Shown in pieces: positions 17,580-26,828 of a stretch of 64,000 bases of DNA. Source of the DNA: Lysobacteraceae bacterium. Lineage in GTDB: Bacteria; Pseudomonadota; Gammaproteobacteria; Xanthomonadales; Xanthomonadaceae. Position 1 is the stretch's first letter. Every line of letters begins with the position of its first letter. The translations under genes were made by a program, and so were the position numbers. The stretch covers positions 149,284 through 213,283 of the forward strand of contig JAEUPQ010000004.1 of the NCBI GenBank assembly GCA_016789405.1, given 5' to 3'. The notes beneath the pieces are model-generated. The model saw nothing but the letters and a program-made list of their open reading frames with translations, was not told where the DNA came from and made no database searches.

Positions 17580-19804
17580 GCCGCGCTAAGTCCCTAAAAT
17601 TCCGTCCCTACGCCCGATTGCTCACGATGCTGGGTGACCAGCTCATCAAGAATGAGCGCGTCGCACTGGTGGAACTGATCAAGAACGCCTACGACGCCGA
17701 CGCCAGCTGGGTGAAGGTCAGCTTTGACGGCTTTGACTCGAAATTCCACGCTAATGCCAAGTCTCGGATCATCATTGAGGACGATGGCATTGGCATGACG
17801 TCGGAGATCATCGAGAACCATTGGGCGAGCCCCGCCACGCCAGTCAAGCTGCAGGACAAGCGTGCTGCGCGCCGCGCCACCAAGAAGGGCCGCGTCATCC
17901 AGGGCGAGAAAGGCATCGGCCGCTTCGCGCTGCTCAAGCTCGGCCGCGCCATCACGCTCACGACACGGCCCAAGCGCTCAACGTCCGAATACGTGCTGGT
18001 GATGGATGTGTCGGCCTTTGACCCGGACTTCATTGACGACAACGAACAGGCCCTCTTCCTGGACGATCTGCGCCTTTCGCTGCGCGAAGTCGAGCCCGCG
18101 CAGATGATTGCGCCCCAGCGTATCGAGATTGGCGTTCGAACCGCACAACGTGCCCGTCATGGCACTCGAATTGAGATCAGCCATCTGACGAGCACTTGGT
18201 CGGCAAAGAAGGTCGAGGAGGTGTATCTGGATCTTATGAGGCTGCAGTCGCTGTTCTCCTTAGGCGAGTACGACGATCCTCAGAGTGATCCATTCGAGAT
18301 CTTCATTTATCGAAATGGAAGTTACGAACCATTCGCTGATGCTCGGCGTGAGGAGCTGGCCGGCCTATTGAGTACACGAGCAGTTTTTCACATTGTTGGG
18401 CGCTTTGATCCACAGGTCGAAAGCTTCAAATTCACCATCGACGACGTGCCTCAACGAATTGCGCTCAATGATCCACAGTTTACAGGCATGCGAATTTTTC
18501 GGGACACATTCGGCGCTGCGTTGGAGCGTAAGACACAGTGCGGGCCATTCGAGTTCGAGTTCTACGTATTCGACTTCGGCGCCGATGCGAGCGCGAAGTA
18601 TCGGCTCGACAGTTCCGACAAGGAACTGTTGCGCCAGCACCGAATCTACCTGTACCGCGACGGCATCCGCGTCTATCCCTACGGCGATCCGGACGACGAT
18701 TGGCTGCTCATCGACGTCCGTCGTGGCACGGTCAAAGCCAGCGAGTTTTTGAGCAATGATCAGGTCGTGGGGCATGTGCATATCACTCAGGTAGGCAATC
18801 CACACTTACGTGACAAAACAAGTCGAGAAGGCTTGGTTGACACTGGTGAGCCGACCGACGACTTCCGCGCGTTGCTGCAGGTCTTTCTGGCTTGGGTACG
18901 CAAAGACCCGTACGCCAAATACAAGATCAAGAGCCAGCGTAGCGACGATGTGGCTGTGTTCAAGCAAAACGCGGTGCAGAACTCTCTGGAGGCGGCAGCG
19001 GAGGCCTCCAAGCAGGCGGGTGCTTCGCCTCAAGTGCGCGAGCTGCTGGACAGCGCTACGCGGCAGTACAAGCAAGAGCGCCGATACTTGGTTCATCGTG
19101 CCGAAACTACCGAGCACCTCGCCGGCGTGGGCCTGTCAGTGGAGTCGGCCACCCATGATCTGACCTTAGCCATGCGCACGGCGATGTCGGTCAATGACGC
19201 GCTGCTGGCGCAGGCCCGGCGAGGTGGCGAGATCGTTGCGGAGGCTCTTGAGCGTGAGCTCATGGCGATCCGCGGCAGCCTGACCTTCATCGCTGATCAG
19301 CTCAAGGACATGCAACTGCTGTTTAAGAGCACGAAGCAGAGGCGCAAGGACATAGTGGTCGCCGAGCTTGTGAAGAAGGTTGAACGACTTTTCCGCACCA
19401 TGTTGGACAAGGCCGGCATCCAAGTGACCATCGATCCGGTTGGCCCCCCGGTGGTGGCCAAGACCACTGACGCTGTGTTGCTGCAGGTGCTGCTCAACCT
19501 GTTCGACAATGCGATCTACTGGCTCAAGAGCAGCGAGGCACCGCGCAAGGTCGAGATCCTGCTTGATGGGGATCGCGGCCTGATGGTCTTCGCCGACAAC
19601 GGCCCCGGGATTCGGCCCGATGATGCGCCCTACATCTTCGACGCGTTCTTTTCCGGCAAAGGCGAGGAAGGGCGCGGGCTAGGTCTCTATATCGCCCGAC
19701 AGTTACTCGAGCGACACAGCTACACTATCGAGCTGGCCGATAAATCCGAACGTTTGCTGCATGGTGCCAACTTCATAGTGTCATTCGTCCAGGAGGACGC
19801 ATGA
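17576..19804 (+). CDS. double-GHKL protein: Hsp90/MutL-like ATPase fused to histidine-kinase-like module
   Basis: A 742-residue protein with two separate GHKL ATP-binding sites. The N-terminal one (about 10-200) has ELIKNAYDAD with Asn37, DDGIGM (69-74) and GEKGIGRFALLKL (110-122), the Hsp90/MutL/MORC arrangement. After a middle domain (200-470) and a coiled-coil-like segment comes an H-box-like SATHDLTLAMRTAM with His527, then a histidine-kinase ATPase: NLFDNAIYWL near 644, ADNGPGI near 680 and GKGEEGRGLGLYIA near 694. No transmembrane segments, so it is a cytoplasmic sensor. Four-base overlaps with both neighbours show a tight operon. Probably senses a nucleic-acid or protein state and signals to the receiver protein; that step is inference. 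Confidence 0.82.
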   Translation: MSRAKSLKFRPYARLLTMLGDQLIKNERVALVELIKNAYDADASWVKVSFDGFDSKFHANAKSRIIIEDDGIGMTSEIIENHWASPATPVKLQDKRAARRATKKGRVIQGEKGIGRFALLKLGRAITLTTRPKRSTSEYVLVMDVSAFDPDFIDDNEQALFLDDLRLSLREVEPAQMIAPQRIEIGVRTAQRARHGTRIEISHLTSTWSAKKVEEVYLDLMRLQSLFSLGEYDDPQSDPFEIFIYRNGSYEPFADARREELAGLLSTRAVFHIVGRFDPQVESFKFTIDDVPQRIALNDPQFTGMRIFRDTFGAALERKTQCGPFEFEFYVFDFGADASAKYRLDSSDKELLRQHRIYLYRDGIRVYPYGDPDDDWLLIDVRRGTVKASEFLSNDQVVGHVHITQVGNPHLRDKTSREGLVDTGEPTDDFRALLQVFLAWVRKDPYAKYKIKSQRSDDVAVFKQNAVQNSLEAAAEASKQAGASPQVRELLDSATRQYKQERRYLVHRAETTEHLAGVGLSVESATHDLTLAMRTAMSVNDALLAQARRGGEIVAEALERELMAIRGSLTFIADQLKDMQLLFKSTKQRRKDIVVAELVKKVERLFRTMLDKAGIQVTIDPVGPPVVAKTTDAVLLQVLLNLFDNAIYWLKSSEAPRKVEILLDGDRGLMVFADNGPGIRPDDAPYIFDAFFSGKGEEGRGLGLYIARQLLERHSYTIELADKSERLLHGANFIVSFVQEDA

Positions 19805-21084
19805 GCGTGATCGATCAAGGGCTGTTTAAGGGAGTAGCGATAGTCATCGACGACCAAGCCGAAGACCACAGCAGTGGTGACGACATCCTGCAGATCATCT
19901 CGGCCATCCGCTCCGCCGGCGGACACCCTATCGTGCATACCGCACTGCCGTCGGCTAGCGTTGATTTGGAGAACTACACCGGCGTGGCATTCGTGGTCAT
20001 GGATTGGCAACTATGGCCGTCCGGTCTGCAGGTCGATGATCGGCAGCGGGAAGAATTTTATGATGCCAACGTCGAGTTCATTCGTAGATTCGGCAAGCAC
20101 CGGCATACCCCTGTCGTGATATTCACTAACGACTCAGACGAGGCTGTCTCACATCTCAACCGTCACACCGACATGAAGGAGCATCTGGTTAGCGGTCGTC
20201 TTCTTGTGAAGAACAAGGCAGAAGTCGTTGATCAGGTTTATGGAGTGCTCAACGAGTGGGCGTTGACAGTGCCATCCGTGCTCACACTCAAAACGTGGGA
20301 ACGCGAGTGCGTACGCGCCGTCAACGAGCTGTTCTTGGACCTGCACGATCGCAGTCCACATTGGCCGGTCATGCTGTGGGAGACCTATCAGCTCGACGGC
20401 CCCTCGGCTGCCGACGACCTGGGACGGCTTATCACCCGGCTCGTGGCATCGCGCATGAATACAATTGCCCTCAATTTAGATGCCTTTGTCCACGATGTAG
20501 AAGCCAAATACGAGGGCGATCAAGAGGGCTACAAGGTCACGCTAAAGAATGTGCTTGAGGGAGAACGAGTGTTGCCAGAAGCGCGTTTGCACGCCGACAG
20601 CATCGCACCCGGCGATTTTTTCAAGAAACCAGGCGACGATGCGCTCTATATCAATGTGCGCCCCGAGTGCGATGTCGTAGTTGGACGAGGTTGTGCGGCG
20701 CCGGATCTATACCTATTAAAGGGTCGCAAGGTGGCTGACCACAAAATCGATATTGGTCAATACGGGGAAATAAACGATCGCGATCCGAAGTTCACCGTCT
20801 TCGCGATGTACAAGGGACGCGCCTATTGCTTCGACTTCAAGGCGCTAGTTGTCGCGTCATGGAACGACTGGAAAGCGCACAGAGTGGGGCGCCTACTGCC
20901 GCCGTTTGCCACCCGGCTACAGCAGCGGTATTCCGCCTATTTGCAGCGTACAGGCTTGCCAACAGTCCCAAGAATACTCAGGCCACCGCCAGGGTCATCT
21001 ACCTGCGAAGCCTACGACGCTCCACAGACTTCGTGCGAAGTACCATCTGATGCGGAGTCTGTTGTAAGGGCACCCCCGCCTTAA
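19801..21084 (+). CDS. response regulator with intact receiver and unrecognised C-terminal effector domain
   Basis: A 427-residue protein. Residues 10-145 form a receiver domain with all expected residues: Asp17/Asp18 (IDD), phosphoacceptor Asp68 in FVVMDWQLW, Thr109 and Lys137; an unusually long insert lies between Asp68 and Thr109. Residues about 155-390 form a globular domain not recognised, containing LYINVRPECDVVVG and LYLLKGRKVADHK, then LLPPFATRLQQRYSAYLQRTGLP. No helix-turn-helix is visible, so a transcription factor role is unlikely; an enzymatic effector triggered by phosphorylation is more plausible. The last 40 residues are Pro-rich and low-complexity. Start overlaps the kinase stop (ATGA). 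Confidence 0.75.
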   Translation: MSVIDQGLFKGVAIVIDDQAEDHSSGDDILQIISAIRSAGGHPIVHTALPSASVDLENYTGVAFVVMDWQLWPSGLQVDDRQREEFYDANVEFIRRFGKHRHTPVVIFTNDSDEAVSHLNRHTDMKEHLVSGRLLVKNKAEVVDQVYGVLNEWALTVPSVLTLKTWERECVRAVNELFLDLHDRSPHWPVMLWETYQLDGPSAADDLGRLITRLVASRMNTIALNLDAFVHDVEAKYEGDQEGYKVTLKNVLEGERVLPEARLHADSIAPGDFFKKPGDDALYINVRPECDVVVGRGCAAPDLYLLKGRKVADHKIDIGQYGEINDRDPKFTVFAMYKGRAYCFDFKALVVASWNDWKAHRVGRLLPPFATRLQQRYSAYLQRTGLPTVPRILRPPPGSSTCEAYDAPQTSCEVPSDAESVVRAPPP

Positions 21085-21461
21085 GGCTTGAAGCCCAGCT
21101 GGTGCATCGGCGGAATGAAGTAAGCACAAGCCTTTTTGGGTCGCCGTCATGAGCGACTGGAGGCGGCGCCCAGAAACAGCCACGCCCTTCCGCCCTGCTC
21201 GGCCCATTGCCAACGATCAAGTGGTGCCACAACCTCGTGCAGGTACAAACAGGCGAAGTGTCCCTGTTCTAGGCTTGTGGCTTACAAGAAACGGTGGCCT
21301 TCATGGAATTGAGGAAGACACCCCGCTGCGGCCTTGCTCTCAAGCTCTGAAGGCACGCAATCGTTTCTTTGGGCAACAACTCCATCATGGCGTCGGGCGA
21401 CAAAAAACCCCGGATCGCTCCGGGGTTTCAATGACTTATCAGATGTTGCCGGACTTGAATT
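21085..21461. other. island/core junction, no gene seen
   Basis: Between the receiver-effector gene and the tRNA-Pro. The base composition is AT-richer than the core up to about 21400. The only clear element is the tRNA terminator at 21402-21427. A short open frame starting at 21149 has no family resemblance. No integrase remnant or copy of the tRNA 3' end was seen. Confidence 0.4.
21402..21427 (-). terminator. intrinsic terminator after tRNA-Pro
   Basis: Read on the minus strand: AAACCCCGGAGCGATCCGGGG followed by TTTTTT. Stem CCCCGGA/TCCGGGG with a 3-4 base loop and a U-tract, 35 bp past the tRNA 3' end. It probably ends the whole rpmI-to-tRNA transcription block. Confidence 0.85.
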
Positions 21462-21538
21462 TGGTCGGGGTAGCCGGATTCGAACCGACGACCACCAGTC
21501 CCCCAGACTGGTGCGCTACCAGGCTGCGCTATACCCCG
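21462..21538 (-). tRNA. tRNA-Pro (anticodon GGG)
   Basis: A 77-nt cloverleaf on the minus strand. It begins CGGGGTATAGCGCAG, has anticodon stem-loop CCAGT-CTGGGGG-ACTGG (anticodon GGG), T-arm GTTCGAATC, and acceptor 3' strand CCCCG followed by A and an encoded CCA. It follows the MerR-type gene by 54 bp, the order found in xanthomonads. A TACAAT -10 box (minus strand, 21551-21556) lies just upstream, so it may also have its own promoter. Its 3' end faces the methyltransferase island, the usual geometry of tRNA-targeted integration. Confidence 0.95.
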
Positions 21539-21592
21539 GGTAGGTCGCGCATTGTACTCGTCGCGCGGCTGGCAGGCCAGCCTTGCGGACGA

Positions 21593-21949
21593 TCAACGCT
21601 TGAGAAGCAGCAGGACTTCTTCGAGCTCCATCCGCACCTGGCGGATGATCTGCGAGCTCATGGCGGATTCCTGCTTGGCGCCATCGCCATCCAGGCGCAG
21701 GCGCGCGCCGCCGATGGTGTAGCCCTGTTCGTACAGCAGGCTGCGGATCTGCCGCACCATCAGCACGTCGTGGCGCTGGTAGTAGCGGCGGTTGCCGCGG
21801 CGCTTGACCGGCTTGAGGCTGGGGAATTCAGTCTCCCAGTAGCGCAGCACGTGCGGCTTGACGTCGCACAGCTCGCTGACTTCGCCGATGGTGAAGTAGC
21901 GCTTGGCTGGGATCGGGGGGAGTTCGCGGTTGCTGCCGGGATCAAGCAT
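21593..21949 (-). CDS. MerR-family transcriptional regulator downstream of ihfA
   Basis: A 118-residue regulator with an N-terminal winged helix-turn-helix ([20 protein letters not shown], then [22 protein letters not shown]) and a helical dimerisation tail. It lacks the Cys pairs of metal-sensing MerR proteins. The start overlaps the end of ihfA by eight bases. This ihfA-merR pair is typical of many beta- and gammaproteobacteria; the target genes are not known, and a role in translation-gene or nucleoid control is only suggested by position. Confidence 0.9.
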   Translation of the reverse strand: MLDPGSNRELPPIPAKRYFTIGEVSELCDVKPHVLRYWETEFPSLKPVKRRGNRRYYQRHDVLMVRQIRSLLYEQGYTIGGARLRLDGDGAKQESAMSSQIIRQVRMELEEVLLLLKR

Positions 21950-22244
21950 CGCCGGCTCCCGCGTAGGCCTCGACCCGCTCCTTCAGTTTCTGGCCGGGGC
22001 GGAAGGTGACGACGGTCCGGGCGGAGATCGGGATCTCCTCCCCGGTCTTGGGGTTGCGGCCGGGCCGCTGGTTCTTGCGGCGGAGATCGAAATTGCCGAA
22101 GCCGGAGAGCTTGACCTGGCGTCCCTGCTCCAGCGCCTCGCGGAGCACGTCGAAGAACGCGTCCACGAATTCTTTCGCCTCGCGCTTGTTCAGACCGACC
22201 TCGTCGAACAGGCGTTCCGCCATTTCTGCCTTGGTCAAAGCCAT
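21942..22244 (-). CDS. ihfA: integration host factor subunit alpha
   Basis: A 100-residue DNA-bending nucleoid protein. It carries the family sequence [20 protein letters not shown], the beta-arm with [20 protein letters not shown] (Pro intercalating residue in RNP) and the C-terminal [12 protein letters not shown]. It acts as a heterodimer with IhfB in replication, recombination and promoter activation. It lies directly after pheT (67-bp gap), as in E. coli. Confidence 0.97.
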   Translation of the reverse strand: MALTKAEMAERLFDEVGLNKREAKEFVDAFFDVLREALEQGRQVKLSGFGNFDLRRKNQRPGRNPKTGEEIPISARTVVTFRPGQKLKERVEAYAGAGDA

Positions 22245-22311
22245 CCGTTTCCCCCAAAACGTGCCCGGTGAACTGCGCGAGGCGGCCGGCGAAACCGGCC
22301 ACCTGGCCGGC

Positions 22312-24714
22312 TCACGAGCGGATTTCCGCGCCGTGTTGCCCGCGCAGCGCGGCGATGACTTCAGCCACCACCTGATCGACTTCGCGGTCGGTCAGAGTGC
22401 GTGATTCTTCTTGGAGAATCAAGCCCATAGCGAGGCTCTTGCATCCGGTTTCGACCCCCTTGCCGACGTAGCGGTCGAACAGCGTCAGCGCCCGCAGGGA
22501 CGGGCCTGCGGCGGCGCGGACGCTGGCTTCCAGGGCCGCCCACGGCACCGCGTCTGCGACGACGAACGCGAGGTCCCGGCGGACGGACGGATAGGGGCTG
22601 AGGCCGGTGGCGACGGGCAGCGCGCGACGCTGCAGCGGCGCCAGGTCGGCCTCGAAGGCGACCACCGGGGCGTCGAGGTCCAGCACCTTCTGCAGCCGGG
22701 GATGGAGCTGGCCGATCCAGCCGATCACGGCCTCGCTGTCGCCGTCGACCCGCAGGACATCCGCCGACCGGCCCGGGTGCCCCCAGGCCGCCTGCGACGG
22801 CCGGAACGCCAGCCGGGCACCGGCCGCTGCCGCCAGGGCTTCGAGATCGCCCTTGATGTCGTGGAAATCGACCGGGCGCGCGGGCACGCCCCACTGCTCG
22901 GCCTGCACGTCGCCGCAGGCCACCGCCGCGATCCGGCGGGTTTCCAGCGGCGCCTCGCCCGCAGCGCGGGCACGGAAGGTCTTGCCGACCTCGAACAGGC
23001 GCAGGCGACGCTGCTGGCGCGCCGCATTGCGGCCCAGCGCGGCGACCAGGCCCGGCAGCAGCAGCGTGCGCATCACGCCCAGTTCGGCGCTCAGCGGATT
23101 GGCGAGCGGCACACCGCCGTCGGTGGCCTGCCAGGTGTCGAGCAGGCCGGCATCGACGAAGGCGTAGTTGATGGTTTCGAGGTACTCGCGGGCGACCATC
23201 TGCCGACGCAGCGTGGCCTCGTCGAGCACGGTCTCGCTCTGCACGGCGATGCGCGTGGCACCGCCCGGCAGCGTGGTCGGGATGGCGTTGTAGCCGTGGA
23301 TGCGCGCGATTTCCTCGATCAGGTCTTCCTCGATCGCGATGTCGAAGCGGCGCGTCGGCGCGGTGACGGTCCAGCCATCGGCAGTCGCGTCCACGCCCAG
23401 ACCGAGCGCGCGCAGGATGCGTTCGACCTCGGTGTCGGCCACCTGCACGCCCAGCACGCGGGCGAGGCGCGCACGGCGCAGCACGACGACCTGCGGCTTG
23501 GGCATGTCGGCATCGCGCACGACATCGATGATCGGGCCCGGCACGCCGCCGGCGATGTCGAGGATGAGCCGGGTCGCGTATTCGACGGCGATGCGCGGCA
23601 GTTCCGGATCGACGCCGCGCTCGAAACGATGGCCTGCGTCGGTGTGCATGCCGAGCTTGCGGCTGCGGCCGATGATCGCCGACGGAACCCAGTGCGCGGC
23701 TTCCAGGAACACGTTGCGGGTCGCGTCGGTCACGCGGGTGTCGTGCCCGCCCATGATCCCGCCCAGCGCGACCGCGCGCGCGGCACGACCGCCGGTGCTG
23801 TCGGAGACGACCAGGAAATCATCGTCCAGTTCGACGGTGCGACCATCGAGCAACTTCGCCTGCTCGCCTGCACGCGCCGGACGCACGACGACGGGTGCCT
23901 GCAGCGTGTCCTTGTCGAAGGCGTGCATCGGCTGGCCGAGTTCGAGCATCACGTACTGGGTGACGTCGACGAGGAAGCTGATCGGGCGCACGCCGCTGCG
24001 ACGCAGGCGCTCGGCCATCCACACCGGTGTCGGCACCGTCGCGTCCACGCCATCGATCACGCGACCGGCGAAACGCGGCACCTTCGCGCCCGCGTCGAGT
24101 TCGACGGCCAGCACGGCGTCGCTCGCCGCCGGCACCGGGTCGGCCTGCAGCGGCTCGACCTGGCTGCCGAGCGCAGCGGCGACGTCGAAGGCGATGCCGC
24201 GCACACCGAAGCAGTCGGCGCGGTTGGGCGTGAGTTTCAGTTCGATCGCGGCGTCGGGCAGGCCGAGGTAATCGGCGAGCGGTGCACCGATCGGCGCGTC
24301 GGCCGGCAGTTCGAGCAGGCCGGAGGCATCGGCATCGATGCCGAGTTCCTTCGCCGAGCAGAGCATGCCGTTCGATTCGACGCCGCGCAGTTTCGCAGCC
24401 TTGATCGTCAACTCGCCGACCTGCGTGCCGATGGTGGCGAGCGGCGCGAGCAGGCCCGGACGCGCGTTCGGCGCGCCGCAGACGATCTGCAGAAGACCAC
24501 CGGTGCCGGCATCGACCTGGCAGACCTGCAAGCGGTCGGCTTCGGGATGCTTCGCGCACTCGACGATGCGCGCGACGACCACGCCGTCGAGCGCGGCGCC
24601 GAGCACCGTCAGTTCCTCGACTTCCAGGCCGATGGCGGTCAGCGTCGCTGCGAGCTGCTCGCGCGAGGCGTCGGTCTTCACATGTTGACGCAGCCAGTTT
24701 TCGGAGAATTTCAT
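22312..24714 (-). CDS. pheT: phenylalanyl-tRNA synthetase beta subunit
   Basis: An 800-residue subunit of the (alpha-beta)2 enzyme charging tRNA-Phe. Domains in order: N-terminal tRNA-binding OB fold ([20 protein letters not shown], 47-66; [13 protein letters not shown]), B3/B4 editing domain (around 210-390, with [12 protein letters not shown]), B5 domain with ILRALGLGV, a catalytic-like core domain, and the C-terminal ferredoxin-like anticodon-binding domain ([16 protein letters not shown]). ATG 24714 is the family start. The gap to pheS (159 bp) contains a GTAG-type REP pair, unusual inside this essential operon. Confidence 0.97.
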   Translation of the reverse strand: MKFSENWLRQHVKTDASREQLAATLTAIGLEVEELTVLGAALDGVVVARIVECAKHPEADRLQVCQVDAGTGGLLQIVCGAPNARPGLLAPLATIGTQVGELTIKAAKLRGVESNGMLCSAKELGIDADASGLLELPADAPIGAPLADYLGLPDAAIELKLTPNRADCFGVRGIAFDVAAALGSQVEPLQADPVPAASDAVLAVELDAGAKVPRFAGRVIDGVDATVPTPVWMAERLRRSGVRPISFLVDVTQYVMLELGQPMHAFDKDTLQAPVVVRPARAGEQAKLLDGRTVELDDDFLVVSDSTGGRAARAVALGGIMGGHDTRVTDATRNVFLEAAHWVPSAIIGRSRKLGMHTDAGHRFERGVDPELPRIAVEYATRLILDIAGGVPGPIIDVVRDADMPKPQVVVLRRARLARVLGVQVADTEVERILRALGLGVDATADGWTVTAPTRRFDIAIEEDLIEEIARIHGYNAIPTTLPGGATRIAVQSETVLDEATLRRQMVAREYLETINYAFVDAGLLDTWQATDGGVPLANPLSAELGVMRTLLLPGLVAALGRNAARQQRRLRLFEVGKTFRARAAGEAPLETRRIAAVACGDVQAEQWGVPARPVDFHDIKGDLEALAAAAGARLAFRPSQAAWGHPGRSADVLRVDGDSEAVIGWIGQLHPRLQKVLDLDAPVVAFEADLAPLQRRALPVATGLSPYPSVRRDLAFVVADAVPWAALEASVRAAAGPSLRALTLFDRYVGKGVETGCKSLAMGLILQEESRTLTDREVDQVVAEVIAALRGQHGAEIRS

Positions 24715-24749
24715 GCGTTGAAACCCTTGTTTCGCCCTGGGGTGGGCTG

Positions 24750-24868
24750 TAGGGCGGGCTCAAGCCCGCCGTTGTGATCTTCCAAACATGCCGACATCGA
24801 TCAAAGCGGCTTCGCTTCACGAGCGGTGCAAACGGTGACGCCGTAATGGCGGGCTTGAGCCCGCCCTA
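24750..24868. repeat. GTAG-type REP pair between pheS and pheT
   Basis: Left element 24750-24773 (TAGGGCGGGCTCAAGCCCGC then CGTT) and right element 24845-24868 are inverted copies with one mismatch. Each arm is itself a hairpin (GGCGGGCT-CA-AGCCCGCC). Transcribed as part of pheST mRNA it would form two 8-bp stems or one long stem, which could alter the stoichiometry or stability of the two halves of the transcript. Confidence 0.85.
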
Positions 24869-24873
24869 TGCCG

Positions 24874-25910
<1,037 letters not shown>

Positions 25911-25934
25911 GGGGAAGGACTTGCGCCCTTCCCC
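25911..25934 (-). terminator. hairpin between rplT and pheS (possible attenuator)
   Basis: On the minus strand GGGGAAGG-GCGCAAGT-CCTTCCCC forms an 8-bp stem; TTCGTTTTT follows within the small leader ORF. In E. coli this position holds the pheST attenuator. The U-run is displaced by three bases from the stem, so termination would be partial at best. Confidence 0.5.
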
Positions 25935-25999
25935 ATGCATGGTTCGATGTCTCTCGCGCCGAACCTGCACCGGAAGGTGCGGGCTCGGGGAGGAATCAG

Positions 26000-26359
26000 T
26001 TATGCCGCGAGCGCGCTCTTCGCCTTTTCAGCCAGCGCGGTAAAGCCCTTCGCGTCGTGCACGGCGATGTCGGCCAGCACCTTGCGATCGAGGGTGATAC
26101 CGGCCTTCAGCAGGCCGTTGATGAAACGGCTGTAGCTGATGCCGTTGCTGCGGGCAGCCGCGTTGATACGGGCGATCCACAGCGTGCGGAAATTGCGCTT
26201 CTTCTGCTTGCGGCCGATGTAGGCGTACTGCAGGGCCTTCGTGACCGCCTGCTTGGCGACGCGGAAGACTTTGCGGCGGGCGTTGTAGTAGCCCTTGGCC
26301 TGCTTCAGGATTTTCTTGTGGCGGCGACGCGCCGTAACACCACGTTTAACTCGTGCCAT
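26000..26359 (-). CDS. rplT: 50S ribosomal protein L20
   Basis: A 119-residue rRNA-binding protein, [20 protein letters not shown] at the start, with the long basic N-terminal helix and the conserved globular half ([33 protein letters not shown]). It assembles early in the 50S subunit and in E. coli represses its own operon. It follows rpmI by 12 bp. Confidence 0.98.
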   Translation of the reverse strand: MARVKRGVTARRRHKKILKQAKGYYNARRKVFRVAKQAVTKALQYAYIGRKQKKRNFRTLWIARINAAARSNGISYSRFINGLLKAGITLDRKVLADIAVHDAKGFTALAEKAKSALAA

Positions 26360-26371
26360 TGTTCAGTCTCC

Positions 26372-26569
26372 TCACAAATACGGAAGCATGCGGTCCAGAC
26401 GGCCTGCGTCCTCGGCACGAACATGGTTCGTCTGCCGCAGGTTGCGCTTCCGCTTGGTCGCTTTCTTGGTGAGGATGTGGCTCTTGTTGGCGTGGCCGCA
26501 CTTGTATTTGCCGGAAGCAGTCTTCCGGAAGCGCTTGGCCGCCGCCCGATTGGTCTTGATCTTGGGCAT
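26372..26569 (-). CDS. rpmI: 50S ribosomal protein L35
   Basis: A 65-residue basic ribosomal protein, [20 protein letters not shown], including the usual [15 protein letters not shown] segment. First gene of the rpmI-rplT-pheS-pheT-ihfA unit here, because infC is separated from it by an inserted three-gene cassette and a terminator. It therefore needs its own promoter, probably at 26748-26776. Confidence 0.97.
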   Translation of the reverse strand: MPKIKTNRAAAKRFRKTASGKYKCGHANKSHILTKKATKRKRNLRQTNHVRAEDAGRLDRMLPYL

Positions 26570-26828
26570 TGGTGAAATTCCTGGGGTCTGAACGAGTACT
26601 GGCGTGGGCGGCAGCCTGCGCTGCTCTTTCCGTCCTGCCCTGCCGGTTTAAGGCCGTTGATCCGCAAGGAAAAACCCTGCAGTTCGACGACGGGTCCAAT
26701 CGTGTCGCGAGGTGTTGCGTGCCGCATCCCGGCGAACCGGGCCGCGCATTATGCCCGCCCCCGGCCTTGGTTGCAAACCCGACCACGGCCAATTTCCATG
26801 GAAATCATGGATTTGCCCGGATACGGGC
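26570..26828. other. rpmI leader and promoter region
   Basis: Holds the candidate rpmI promoter and a leader of roughly 170 nt, long enough for an L20-type translational operator, though no specific structure was established. It also contains the perfect 14-base palindrome ATTTCCATGGAAAT at 26792-26805, between the lipase stop and the promoter. Confidence 0.4.
26748..26776 (-). promoter_or_regulatory. candidate sigma-70 promoter for rpmI
   Basis: On the minus strand TTGCAA (26771-26776) and CATAAT (26748-26753) are separated by 17 bp. Transcription would start near 26741 and give a leader of about 170 nt before rpmI. This promoter is needed because infC ends at its own terminator. Confidence 0.55.

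Noticed and set aside
14642..21084. Ordinary type II restriction-modification locus
   Set aside because: No recognisable restriction endonuclease; the partners are a GHKL kinase-like protein and a receiver protein. It remains possible that the receiver protein's unknown domain is the nuclease.
17576..21084. Detocs system
   Set aside because: Detocs has a separate buffering receiver protein and a kinase with a different sensor; here there is one receiver protein and DNA methyltransferases in the operon.
21085..21461. Attachment-site duplicate of the tRNA-Pro 3' end
   Set aside because: No repeat of the tRNA end was found here or at the left edge of the island by eye; a computed search could still find a short one.
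26792..26805. ATTTCCATGGAAAT palindrome as regulatory site
   Set aside because: Perfect but isolated and short; no matching copy or adjacent regulator, so it is noted only.
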